This document shows positions 27,494 to 35,307 of a stretch of 64,000 nucleotides of DNA, piece after piece. Location: positions 23,667-87,666 of the forward strand of contig NZ_SMYN01000013.1 of the NCBI RefSeq assembly GCF_004959935.1, written 5' to 3'. The translations under genes were made by a program, and so were the position numbers. Within the stretch, counting starts at the first letter, position 1, and each line of letters begins with the position of its first letter. The notes beneath the pieces were generated by a model, which was not told where the DNA came from, did no database searches, and saw only the letters and a program-made list of their open reading frames with translations. The DNA comes from Falsirhodobacter xinxiangensis (GTDB lineage Bacteria; Pseudomonadota; Alphaproteobacteria; Rhodobacterales; Rhodobacteraceae).

Positions 27494-28555
27494 ATGGCCA
27501 GCATAGACCTTACGGATGTGACACTCAGCTTCGGCGGCACCCGCGCGGTGGACCGCGTGTCGCTGTCCATGCCCTCGGGGGCGTTCTTCTCGCTTCTGGG
27601 GCCGTCGGGCTGCGGCAAGACCACGCTTCTGCGCCTGATCGCGGGGCTGGAGCGGCCGGAGACGGGCCGCATCGCGCTGGACGGGCAGGTCGTCGCAGAA
27701 GGGCGGCGCTTTGTCGAACCGGGCGAGCGGGATCTGGGCATGGTGTTCCAGTCCTATGCCCTGTGGCCGCATATGACCGTCGCCGCCAACGTCGCCTTCG
27801 GGCTTCAGATGCGGCGCATCCCCGCCAAGGATCGCGTGGCCGAGGCGCTGGCGATGGTCGGCCTGTCGCATCTGGCGGATCGCCGCCCGCATCAGCTTTC
27901 GGGTGGGCAGCGCCAGCGGGTCGCGCTGGCCCGAAGCCTTGCCGTGCGCCCCCGCCTGATCCTGTTGGACGAGCCGCTGGCGAACCTCGACGCGCATCTG
28001 CGCCAGTCGATGCTGGCCGAATTCCGGCGCATCCATCGCCAGTCCGGGACGACCTTCGTCTTCGTCACCCACGACCAGAACGAAGCGATGGCGATTTCCG
28101 ATCTGGTGGCCGTGATGGATGCCGGACGGCTGCAGCAGGTGGCCAGCCCGCAGGTGCTGTTCGACCGTCCCGCATCCGCGATGGTCGCGCGGTTCGTCGG
28201 CGCGGGGCGGACGGTGCCGGTGGATGTGCTGGGCAGTCGCGACGGGCATTGCGATCTGCTGCTGGCGGGGCATCGGCTGACCCTGCCGGGCGATGCGCCC
28301 CCCGGCCCCGGCTGGCTGTGCCTGCACGCCCGCGATCTGGCGCTCGACCCGGCGGGCATCCCGGCCGAAGCCACGGGCCAGCGGTTCGAGAATGGGATGC
28401 ACATGGTCCACGCGCTTCTGGCCGATGCCGAGGTGGACGTGCCCTCGCGCGGGCCGGTGCCGCCGGGGCCGATCCGCATCGCGATCGCGGGCGGCTGGGT
28501 CATTCCACGCGAAGGCGCCGCGGCCTGTCACCTTTCCGTCGCACCCGCGCAATAG
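27494..28555 (+). CDS. ABC transporter ATPase, iron/polyamine class
   Basis: A 353-residue ATPase: Walker A GPSGCGKTT, Q-loop MVFQSYALW, signature LSGGQRQRVALARSL, Walker B LILLDEP, H-loop VFVTHDQNEA, and a C-terminal TOBE-like segment (about 240-353). Best grouped with the FbpC/PotA class. It heads a rightward cassette of ATPase, binding protein and double permease that mirrors the leftward iron system, head to head across 55 bases. No clear Shine-Dalgarno apart from GGCGGGG. Confidence 0.88.
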   Translation: MASIDLTDVTLSFGGTRAVDRVSLSMPSGAFFSLLGPSGCGKTTLLRLIAGLERPETGRIALDGQVVAEGRRFVEPGERDLGMVFQSYALWPHMTVAANVAFGLQMRRIPAKDRVAEALAMVGLSHLADRRPHQLSGGQRQRVALARSLAVRPRLILLDEPLANLDAHLRQSMLAEFRRIHRQSGTTFVFVTHDQNEAMAISDLVAVMDAGRLQQVASPQVLFDRPASAMVARFVGAGRTVPVDVLGSRDGHCDLLLAGHRLTLPGDAPPGPGWLCLHARDLALDPAGIPAEATGQRFENGMHMVHALLADAEVDVPSRGPVPPGPIRIAIAGGWVIPREGAAACHLSVAPAQ

Positions 28556-28588
28556 AACGCGCGCAGCATCAAGAACCGGACATACGAC

Positions 28589-29575
28589 ATGACCCTCCGC
28601 TCCATCTCCCTCGGCCTTCTGCTCTCGACCGCGCTGCCCTTCGCGGCGCTGGCGCAGGCGTCGGGCACGATCACCGTCTATACCTCGCAGCCGAACGACC
28701 AGATGGCGGCGGTGGTCGAAGCGTTCAACGCCGACCATCCCGAGATCACGGTCGAAGTCTTCCGTTCGGGTACGACCGAGCTGATGTCGAAGCTGGAGGC
28801 CGAATATGCCGCCGGTGCGCCGCAGGCCGACATCATGCTGATCGCCGACACGCTGGCGATGACGCAGCTGAAGGATCAGGACCGTCTGCTGGCCTATGCG
28901 GATGCGCCGCTGGACGGCATCCCCGCCGCGCTGGTCGATCCCGACAAGACCTTCTTCGGCACCAAGCTGCTGACCACGGGCATCATCTACAACACCGATC
29001 TGGTGAAGACCGCGCCGACGAAATGGGCCGACCTTTCGACCCCCGAGGCTGCGGCACAGACGATCATGCCCAGCCCGCTTTATTCCGGGGCGGCGGTCGT
29101 CCATGTCGGCACGATGGTCCAGCAGCCCGACTTCGGGTGGGAGTATTTCGAGACGCTGGCCGATAACGGCGCGGTCGCGGGTCAGGGCAACGGCACCGTT
29201 CTGGAAGCCGTCGCCCGCGGCGAGAAGGCCTATGGCATGATCGTCGAATACATGGCGATGAACGCCAAGGCCAAAGGCTCGCCCGTCGATTTCGTCTTCC
29301 CCGAGGAAGGCGTGTCCACCATCACGCAGCCCGTCGCGATCATCGCGGGCAGCGACAATGTCGAGGCAGCGAAGGTCTTCGTCGATTGGCAGCTTGGACA
29401 GGCGGCGCAGGAACAGTCGGTCGCGCAGGGATATTTCCCGATCCTCGAAGGCATGACCCCGCCCGAAGGCTATCCCGACCCGGCCACGATCAAGGTGCTG
29501 GAGGCCGACCCGGCCAAGATGCTGGCGGACGATCAGGCCAACAAGCAGGAATTCGCAGATCTTTTCGGCGGCTGA
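28589..29575 (+). CDS. ABC transporter periplasmic binding protein, iron-type
   Basis: A 328-residue protein with a signal peptide (about 1-23, ending ALAQA) and mature start SGTITVYTSQPNDQMAAVVEAFN, a family 1/iron(III)-class solute binding protein. Unlike the neighbouring leftward protein it has no SYY tyrosine pair at the equivalent place (YGMIVEYMAMNAK instead). The ligand may therefore be something other than free Fe3+, such as a phosphonate, thiamine-like compound or another metal complex. 33 bases after the ATPase gene. Confidence 0.85.
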   Translation: MTLRSISLGLLLSTALPFAALAQASGTITVYTSQPNDQMAAVVEAFNADHPEITVEVFRSGTTELMSKLEAEYAAGAPQADIMLIADTLAMTQLKDQDRLLAYADAPLDGIPAALVDPDKTFFGTKLLTTGIIYNTDLVKTAPTKWADLSTPEAAAQTIMPSPLYSGAAVVHVGTMVQQPDFGWEYFETLADNGAVAGQGNGTVLEAVARGEKAYGMIVEYMAMNAKAKGSPVDFVFPEEGVSTITQPVAIIAGSDNVEAAKVFVDWQLGQAAQEQSVAQGYFPILEGMTPPEGYPDPATIKVLEADPAKMLADDQANKQEFADLFGG

Positions 29576-29663
29576 CATCACGGGCATCCGGCGACGGGGC
29601 GGCGGGCATCTGCTTGCCGCCCTGATCGCATTCTATGTCATCGCCATCGGGCTGTGGCCGCTG

Positions 29664-31199
29664 TTGCGCCTGTTCGCCCGCGCCGCCGATGCCACCGTGA
29701 TCGCCGAGGCGTGGGACAGCCGTGCAACATGGCGCGCGCTGGAGAACACGCTGACCGCCTCTGCCGGGTCGGTGGTCATCTCGGTCGTGCTTGGCACCGC
29801 GCTGGCGCTGGCACTGGGCGCGTTCCGCATGCGCGGGCGGGTGGCGATGACGTTTCTGGCGCTGTCGCCGCTGCTGATCCCGTCGCAGATCATGGCGCTG
29901 GCGTGGATCGAGCTTGCGGGCATGCTGATCCCCGGCCCGAACCCGATCTATTCCGGCACCGGCATCGCGCTGCTGATGGGGGTCGAGCATATGCCGCTGG
30001 TTTTCATCGCCGTGCGCGCGGCGCTGAAGGCGATCCCGGCGGATCTGGTCGAGGCGGCGCGGATCGGTGGCGCCTCGCAAGGGGCGATCCTGCGGCGGGT
30101 GATCCTGCCGCTGTGCTTTCCGGCCTGCGGGGCGGGGTCGGCGCTGGCCTTTGCGGCGGCGGTGGGCAATTTCGGGGTGCCCGCATTGCTGGGCATTCCG
30201 GGGCGGTTCCCGATGCTGACCACGCTGATCTATCAAAGGCTGAACGGGTTCGGGCCGTCGATCCTTGGGCAAGTGGCGGTGCTGGCCTTGCTGCTGGTGG
30301 CGCTGGCGGGCGCGGCACTGGCCCTGCGCGCGCTGACGCTGCGGCTGGCCGTTCCGGTGCCGCAAGGCCGCGCGTTCGACCGCCCGCCTGCCCCGCGCAA
30401 GGTGACGATGGCGGTCTGGGCGGGGCTTGTGCTGCTGATGGTGACGCCGATGCTGGCCCTCTTGGGCACGGCGCTCGCGCCCGCCTTGGGGGTGAAGCTG
30501 TCGCTGGACACCGCCAGCCTTTCCAATTTCGCGCAGGTGGCGGCCAGCCCGACCATCCGCCGCGCCTTCGTCAACTCGCTGCTGCTGTCGGTTGCGGCGG
30601 CGGTGATCTCCACGGCGATCGCCCTGCCCTTCGCATGGCTGGCGCAGGTGGCGCGAAGCCGGGCGATGCGCCTTCTGGACTGGCTGGCCGATGCGCCCTT
30701 CGTCGTGCCGGGCACGGTGCTGGCGCTGGCGGTGATCCTGACCTTCCTGCCGCCGCTGCCGATCCTCGGCGTCTCGGTCTATGGCACGCCCGCGATCCTG
30801 CTGCTCGCCTATCTGGCGCGGTTCCTGCCGCTGGCGCTGCGCCCGCTTTCCGCCGCCGCCGCCAGCACGGACCCCGCGCTGGACGAGGCGGCCCGCATCT
30901 TCGGCGCCCCCGTCCGCGCCCGGATCGCGCGCATCTTCGCCCCGCCCGTCGCCGCCCCGGCGCTGGCGGGGGCCGTGCTGATCTTCATGACCGCCTTCAA
31001 CGAACTGACCCTGTCCGCCCTGCTGTGGTCCAGCGGGAACGAGACCTTGGGCGTGATGATCTTTTCGCTGCAATACGAAGGGAATTCGACCGGGGCCGCC
31101 GCGCTGTCGGTGCTGTCGCTGCTGCTGGTCGCGGGGCTGGCGCTGGTGCTGGACCGGGCCTGCCGGGGGCGCGAGGGCGTGCTGCCCTGGCGCGATTGA
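29664..31199 (+). CDS. ABC transporter double permease, iron-type (start uncertain)
   Basis: A permease of at least 511 residues with two tandem transport domains; EAA loops include PADLVEAARIGGASQGAILRR and ALDEAARIFGAPVRARIAR. The nearest canonical start is a TTG at 29664, but the open frame continues upstream and encodes a hydrophobic first helix (HLLAALIAFYVIAIGLWPLL) from about 29607. The natural start is therefore probably near 29577, directly after the binding-protein stop, where no ATG, GTG or TTG exists in frame. Either a rare start codon is used or a base change removed it. Ends 28 bases before the convergent trcR gene. Confidence 0.82.
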   Translation: MRLFARAADATVIAEAWDSRATWRALENTLTASAGSVVISVVLGTALALALGAFRMRGRVAMTFLALSPLLIPSQIMALAWIELAGMLIPGPNPIYSGTGIALLMGVEHMPLVFIAVRAALKAIPADLVEAARIGGASQGAILRRVILPLCFPACGAGSALAFAAAVGNFGVPALLGIPGRFPMLTTLIYQRLNGFGPSILGQVAVLALLLVALAGAALALRALTLRLAVPVPQGRAFDRPPAPRKVTMAVWAGLVLLMVTPMLALLGTALAPALGVKLSLDTASLSNFAQVAASPTIRRAFVNSLLLSVAAAVISTAIALPFAWLAQVARSRAMRLLDWLADAPFVVPGTVLALAVILTFLPPLPILGVSVYGTPAILLLAYLARFLPLALRPLSAAAASTDPALDEAARIFGAPVRARIARIFAPPVAAPALAGAVLIFMTAFNELTLSALLWSSGNETLGVMIFSLQYEGNSTGAAALSVLSLLLVAGLALVLDRACRGREGVLPWRD

Positions 31200-31221
31200 A
31201 AAAGGGGCCTTTCGGCCCCTT
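31199..31221 (-). terminator. Intrinsic terminator of trcR
   Basis: 8-bp stem AAGGGGCC/GGCCCCTT (31202-31209 and 31214-31221) with a TTTC loop, read on the minus strand with a T5 tail. It may also stop the convergent permease transcript, although the T-run on the plus side is poor. Confidence 0.85.
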
Positions 31222-31226
31222 CAGGA

Positions 31227-31979
31227 TCAGCGACGGTGGTCGTCGTCCTCATCCTCGTCATCGTCAGATTGCGGCAGGTTGAAGAAGCTTTCCGCGTCCG
31301 AGAAGTCCGCGGGCGACTTTTCTTCTTCCTCGACCTCGTCCTTCTTGAAGATGTCCAGCGCCGACGGCACGCGCGGCTCGTCCGTCATGCCCAGCGACTG
31401 CTCGGTCGAGACCAGCTTGCGGCGTTCGTCATCCGACATCACCCCGCCTTCGGCTGCGCGCTTGCGGGCGGCCTGCTGCACGGCGGTGTCCAGTTCCGAC
31501 TGGCGGCACAGGCCCAGCGCGACCGGGTCGATCGGCGTCATCGACGCGATGTTCCAATGCGTGCGTTCGCGGATGGACTGGATCGTCGGCTTCGTGGTGC
31601 CGACCAGTTTCGCGATCTGCCCGTCGGACAGTTCCGGGTGGAACTTCACCAGCCACAGGATCGCGTTCGGGCGGTCCTGACGCTTCGACAGGGGCGTGTA
31701 ACGCGGGCCGCGGCGTTTGTCCTCGCCCTGCGCCGCCGCGTTGAATTTCAGCTTCAGCTTGTAGAGCGGGTCTTTCTGGCCCTTCTCGATCTCGATCGCG
31801 TCAAGCTGGTTGTTGGCGACGGGATCGAACCCCTTAACGCCGGTCGCCACGTCGCCATCCGCGATGCCCTGCACTTCCAATTCGTGCATGCCGCAGAAAT
31901 CCGCGACCTGCCGGAACGTCAGCGTGGTGTTATCGACAAGCCAGACAGCCGTCGCCTTGGACATCAGGGGCTTGGACAT
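31227..31979 (-). CDS. trcR: Cell cycle transcriptional regulator TrcR (DUF1013)
   Basis: A 250-residue alphaproteobacterial protein of the DUF1013 family, named TrcR in current nomenclature. The conserved core (about 1-150) contains ATAVWLVDNTTLTFRQVADFC, a helix-turn-helix-like LSDGQIAKLVGTTKPTIQSIR and RTHWNIASMTPIDPVALGLC. The C-terminus is highly acidic (EVEEEEK, DDDEDEDDD). It is thought to act with the alphaproteobacterial cell-cycle regulators; the exact DNA target is unknown to me. Its own terminator lies just downstream. Confidence 0.88.
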   Translation of the reverse strand: MSKPLMSKATAVWLVDNTTLTFRQVADFCGMHELEVQGIADGDVATGVKGFDPVANNQLDAIEIEKGQKDPLYKLKLKFNAAAQGEDKRRGPRYTPLSKRQDRPNAILWLVKFHPELSDGQIAKLVGTTKPTIQSIRERTHWNIASMTPIDPVALGLCRQSELDTAVQQAARKRAAEGGVMSDDERRKLVSTEQSLGMTDEPRVPSALDIFKKDEVEEEEKSPADFSDAESFFNLPQSDDDEDEDDDHRR

Positions 31980-32101
31980 GGGATCACTCCTTTACAAATC
32001 TCTCCCGCACCGGGAAAACGGTTGCGGGCGGGACCCGCGAGGTTTCGTTTTCGGGAATTGACCCGTTATATAGTCCGGGCCGCAGCGAAGGGGAAGGGAA
32101 A

Positions 32102-32684
32102 ATGCGTCTGATCCTTGCGCTGATGCTGCTGGCATCCCCGGCGGCAGCGTTCGACCATTACATCCTATCGTTGTCATGGTCGCCGACATGGTGCGCCCAA
32201 GGGAACGAGGGCGCGCAGTGCGAGCAGCAGCGGGGCTTCGTTCTGCATGGCCTCTGGCCGCAGGATTGGCGGTGACTGGCCCGAATGGTGCGACGGTGGA
32301 CGCGATCCGACCCGAGCCGAGAGCCGCGCGATGGAGGACATCATGCCCCCCGGCCTGCCGTGGTATCAATGGAAGAAGCACGGGCGCTGTTCGGGCCTTT
32401 CTGGCCGCGACTACTACGCCCTGACGCGCGAGGCTTACGACCGCATCGCCCTGCCCGAGGTCTTCACCCGACTGCGCGACGACATCCGTCTGCCCGCCAG
32501 CGTGGTCGAGGATGCCTTCGTCGAGGCGAACCCCGCCCTGTCCGCCGAAGACATTGCAGTCACCTGCGACGATGGCATGATCGACGAGGTCCGCATCTGC
32601 CTGAACCGCGACCTGACCCCCCGCCCCTGCGACGCGGCGATGCGCGAATGCCGCCTGCGAGATGCCGAGATGCCGGGGCGTTAA
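32102..32684 (+). pseudogene. Ribonuclease T2 family, frameshifted
   Basis: A secreted T2-type RNase interrupted by a single-base shift. The first frame (32102-32275) has a signal peptide (MRLILALMLLASPAAAF) and the first active-site motif FVLHGLWPQ, then hits TGA after DWR. The second frame (32247-32684) carries the rest, including WYQWKKHGRC, the second catalytic motif, and the C-terminal cysteines. Removing one T of TT at 32266-32267 restores a continuous WPQDGGDWPEWCD. Everything else is intact, so this is a recent mutation or a sequencing error. Its stop is interlocked with the convergent oxidoreductase. Confidence 0.85.
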
Positions 32685-33676
32685 TCGTCGCCCGGCACCT
32701 CCAGAACGATCTTGCCGATATGGGCGGAGCTTTCCATCCGCGCATGGGCCTTCGCCGCATCGTCCAGCGGAAACGTGCTGTCCATCACCGGTCGCAATGC
32801 CCCGCGTGCGATCATCGGCCAGACATGGGCTTCCACCTCCTGCGCGATGCGGGTCTTTTGCAGCACCGATTGCGGACGCAGCGTCGATCCGGTGATCGTC
32901 AGGCGGCGCATCATCACCTCGGCGAAGTTCAACTCCACCTTGGCCCCCGACAAGAATGCGATCTGCACCAGCCGCCCGTCATCGGCCAGCGCCTTGACGT
33001 TGCGCGGCAGATACGGCCCGCCCACCATGTCAAGTATCAGATCCGCCCCCCCGGTCGCCCGCAGGATCGCCACGAAATCGTCATCGCGATAGTTGATCGC
33101 CTCGGCCCCCAACTCTGCAATGGCGGCGCATTTTTCTGCGCTGCCCGCCGTGGCGAAGACCCGCGCGCCAAGGGCGTCGGCAATCTGGATCGCAGTCGTG
33201 CCGATGCCGGACGATCCGCCGTGAACCAGAAACCGCTCGCCCGCGCGAAGGCCGCCGCGCATGACCATGTTCGACCAGACGGTAAAGCATGTCTCGGGCA
33301 GACAGGCCGCCTCGGCCATGGACAGCCCTTCGGGAATCGGCAGGGCATGCGTTTCCCAAGTCAGCGCATGGCTGGCATATCCCCCGCCCGGCAGCAGCGC
33401 GCAGACCGCGTCGCCCACCCGCCAGCGCGTCACCCCCGGCCCGACGGCAGCGACATGGCCCGAACATTCCAGCCCCGGCAGCGGCGACGCCCCCGCAGGG
33501 GGATTGTAGCTTCCCGCCCGTTGCAGCGCGTCGGGGCGGTTCACCCCGGCGAATGCCACCCGGATCAGGATCTGCCCATGCCCCGGCACCGGGGTCGGGA
33601 CATAGTCGATCTTCAGCACCTCGGGTCCGCCATGTTCGGTGATGGCGATGGCCCGCATCAGTTCCGGCTGGTCCAT
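32681..33676 (-). CDS. NAD(P)H:quinone oxidoreductase, zinc-independent MDR type
   Basis: A 331-residue medium-chain dehydrogenase/reductase of the quinone oxidoreductase class. It has a GroES-like N-terminus (GVNRPDALQRAGSYNPPAG, PGLECSGHVAAVG) and a Rossmann domain with FLVHGGSSGIGTTAIQIA. The catalytic zinc ligands of alcohol dehydrogenases are absent. The ATG at 33676 overlaps the coq9 stop (TGATG); MRAIAITEHGGPEVL at 33658 is the alternative start. Convergent with RNase T2 by a 4-base TTAA overlap. Confidence 0.88.
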   Translation of the reverse strand: MDQPELMRAIAITEHGGPEVLKIDYVPTPVPGHGQILIRVAFAGVNRPDALQRAGSYNPPAGASPLPGLECSGHVAAVGPGVTRWRVGDAVCALLPGGGYASHALTWETHALPIPEGLSMAEAACLPETCFTVWSNMVMRGGLRAGERFLVHGGSSGIGTTAIQIADALGARVFATAGSAEKCAAIAELGAEAINYRDDDFVAILRATGGADLILDMVGGPYLPRNVKALADDGRLVQIAFLSGAKVELNFAEVMMRRLTITGSTLRPQSVLQKTRIAQEVEAHVWPMIARGALRPVMDSTFPLDDAAKAHARMESSAHIGKIVLEVPGDD

Positions 33677-34332
33677 CACCGCGTGCGCCCCGGCAGATCG
33701 TCATTCCCGCGCGGGGCCTTGATCCACGAGAATGGCATCGCCGCCGCCTTGGCCAGCGGGTTGCCCGCGAACCTGGCCTTCATCTTTTCGAACCGCATGA
33801 CGCCTTCCAGCCGGCGGTCCAGAAACTCCCACGTTGCGTGATGGTCGGGGCTGTCATCGCCCAGCCAATACAGCACCGTCGCACCATAGACCGCCGAGAG
33901 CGTCGCGCGTTTCGTATACCAGTTCACATCGTCGGAACTGTCGCCCAGCGCGGTCCAGATCGCATCCGCCGTGCCCCAGATCGCCTTGGCCCCGTCGCCC
34001 GCATGTTGCGGCAGCGCGAACAGGGTCGATCCGCGCCGCACCGCCTCGCGGTCGGCCGCCTCCAGCCGATAGCGGATCAGGGTCGCGACCTTGTCGGTGA
34101 TGCGGGACGGAAGATCGGCCATCCCGGCGCGCTCCACCATCTCCGCGTCGCCACGATGATGATAGGCCAGCGCCAGATCCACCGCCCCGCGCGGGAACAG
34201 CGCCCGCGCAAGGCCCGGCGCGACCCCGGCATCGGCGCTGGCCGCGCGCAGCGTCGTTTCGGACCAGCCGTCGAAGGCCACATGGGCCAGTGCCGCATCC
34301 AGCACGGCATTCTTCGCTTCGGTCGATTCCAT
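33676..34332 (-). CDS. COQ9 family ubiquinone biosynthesis protein
   Basis: A 218-residue protein with a TetR-like N-terminal helical domain (VLDAALAHVAFDGWSETTLRAAS) and the C-terminal COQ9 lipid-binding helix region (TWEFLDRRLEGVMRFEKMKA). COQ9 presents ubiquinone intermediates to the hydroxylase COQ7 in mitochondria; bacterial homologues are presumed to do likewise. It is not a TetR repressor despite the fold. GGAAGG before the ATG at 34332. Divergent from rpsU, a conserved alphaproteobacterial arrangement, and overlapping the quinone oxidoreductase gene downstream. Confidence 0.87.
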   Translation of the reverse strand: MESTEAKNAVLDAALAHVAFDGWSETTLRAASADAGVAPGLARALFPRGAVDLALAYHHRGDAEMVERAGMADLPSRITDKVATLIRYRLEAADREAVRRGSTLFALPQHAGDGAKAIWGTADAIWTALGDSSDDVNWYTKRATLSAVYGATVLYWLGDDSPDHHATWEFLDRRLEGVMRFEKMKARFAGNPLAKAAAMPFSWIKAPRGNDDLPGRTR

Positions 34333-34347
34333 CGCTCTTCCTTCCGG

Positions 34348-34376
34348 TGGACAGGGGCATCGCTGTTTGATATAGG
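34348..34376 (+). promoter_or_regulatory. Candidate rpsU promoter
   Basis: TGGACA (34348-34353), 17-base spacer, TATAGG (34371-34376); the start would lie about 46 bases before the rpsU ATG, leaving a short structured leader. Confidence 0.5.
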
Positions 34377-34415
34377 CCGCGAGCCTGCACATTCGTGCAA
34401 CTCTAACTTAGGAAG

Positions 34416-34429
34416 GTGGTGACAACCAC
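34416..34429 (+). promoter_or_regulatory. Leader hairpin between Shine-Dalgarno and rpsU start
   Basis: GTGGT-GACA-ACCAC (34416-34429) sits exactly between the AGGAAGG ribosome site and the ATG. Unfolded, the spacing would be about 13 bases, too long; folded, the two are brought together. This could set or regulate S21 translation. Confidence 0.5.
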
Positions 34430-34636
34430 ATGCAGGTCAGCGTTCGTGACAATAACGTCGAACAGGCTCTCCGCGCCCTGAAGAAGAAACTTCAGCGCGA
34501 AGGCGTTTTCCGCGAAATGAAGCTCAAGCAGCATTTCGAGAAACCCTCCGTGAAAAAAGCACGCGAGCAAGCCGAAGCCGTTCGCCGTGCGCGCAAGCTC
34601 GCGCGCAAGAAGGCGCAACGTGAGGGCAACCTCTAA
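34430..34636 (+). CDS. rpsU: 30S ribosomal protein S21
   Basis: A 68-residue basic S21 ([20 protein letters not shown] start) needed for efficient initiation at Shine-Dalgarno-containing mRNAs. Lys/Arg-rich throughout, ending [14 protein letters not shown]. It is monocistronic: its own promoter upstream, a leader hairpin against the start codon, and a strong terminator 42 bases after the stop. Divergent from coq9. Confidence 0.97.
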   Translation: MQVSVRDNNVEQALRALKKKLQREGVFREMKLKQHFEKPSVKKAREQAEAVRRARKLARKKAQREGNL

Positions 34637-34677
34637 GGCGTTCTTGCCAATGCTGTGGCATTCCGGTGCCATCTTTG

Positions 34678-34719
34678 AAAACCCCCGCCCACCCGTTGAT
34701 TCGGAGGCGGGGGTTTTTT
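34678..34719. terminator. Bidirectional terminator between rpsU and lrp-like gene
   Basis: 12-bp stem AAAACCCCCGCC (34678-34689) / GGCGGGGGTTTT (34706-34717) with T6 on the plus side and an A-run giving T's on the minus side. The stop codon of the convergent Lrp-like gene lies at its edge. Confidence 0.9.
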
Positions 34720-35177
34720 CATACCGGGATGGCGGTGGTGCGGAACACGGTCTTCAGCGCAAAGGACGAATGCATCTGCTGAACCCCCGGAAGACGGGCC
34801 AGATGCTGGCGGTGGATGCGGGCGAAATCCTCGGTATCCTGCGCGACGACCTTCAGAAGGTAATCCGCCGTTCCCGCCATCAGGTGGCATTCCAGCACGT
34901 CGGGGATCTTCTGCACCGCCGATTCGAAGGCAGCCAGCACCTCGTCCGCCTGCCCAGACAGCGTGATCTCCACGAACACCACCGTCGGGCGGGCCATCTT
35001 GCGCGCGTCCAGAAGCGCGACGTAACCGGCGATGAAGCCCTCCTCCTCCAGCCGCTGCACGCGGCGGTGGCAGGCCGACGGCGACAGGTTCACCCGTTCC
35101 GACAAGGTCGCGTTGCTGATCCGGCCTTCCTTCTGAAGAACGGTCAGGATGCGGCGGTCCGTGGCGTCAAGCTGCAT
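34719..35177 (-). CDS. Lrp/AsnC-family regulator, probable ald regulator
   Basis: A 152-residue feast/famine regulator: N-terminal helix-turn-helix (LDATDRRILTVLQKEGRIS, LSERVNLSPSACHRRVQRLEEEGFI) and a C-terminal RAM ligand domain (GTADYLLKVVAQDTEDFARI). It is divergent from alanine dehydrogenase over a 130-base gap holding repeated GCGAT half-sites, the arrangement expected of an alanine-responsive activator. Its stop codon borders a bidirectional terminator. Confidence 0.92.
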   Translation of the reverse strand: MQLDATDRRILTVLQKEGRISNATLSERVNLSPSACHRRVQRLEEEGFIAGYVALLDARKMARPTVVFVEITLSGQADEVLAAFESAVQKIPDVLECHLMAGTADYLLKVVAQDTEDFARIHRQHLARLPGVQQMHSSFALKTVFRTTAIPV

Positions 35178-35211
35178 GATCGTCGAAGGTTCTTCTGCAA
35201 AAGGGGCGACG

Positions 35212-35268
35212 ATCGCAGGATATTGCGATGAAACCGCCGTGAACAGGGCGATTTTTCAAAGCATCGCC
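35212..35268. promoter_or_regulatory. Candidate Lrp-type operator: two dyads sharing a GCGAT core
   Basis: ATCGCA-GGATAT-TGCGAT (35212-35229, perfect 6-bp arms) and GGCGAT-N10-ATCGCC (35247-35268, perfect arms) lie between the divergent lrp-like and ald genes. Four half-sites with the same core suit an Lrp-family multimer. Confidence 0.6.
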
Positions 35269-35307
35269 GCGCATGGAATGTCATCCTTGGGCGAAAGGGA
35301 GGATAGA

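Noticed and set aside
29490..31073. A 527-codon minus-strand frame opposite the double permease
   Set aside because: Composition is RQHG-rich and not protein-like; an antisense artefact.
32285..33841. A 518-codon plus-strand frame running through the RNase T2 and quinone oxidoreductase region
   Set aside because: It crosses two well-supported genes in a different frame or strand and contains no motif.
33676..34332. Calling the COQ9 gene a TetR repressor because of its N-terminal helices
   Set aside because: The C-terminal COQ9 motif region and the conserved position beside rpsU fit COQ9 better; the TetR-like fold is shared by that family.
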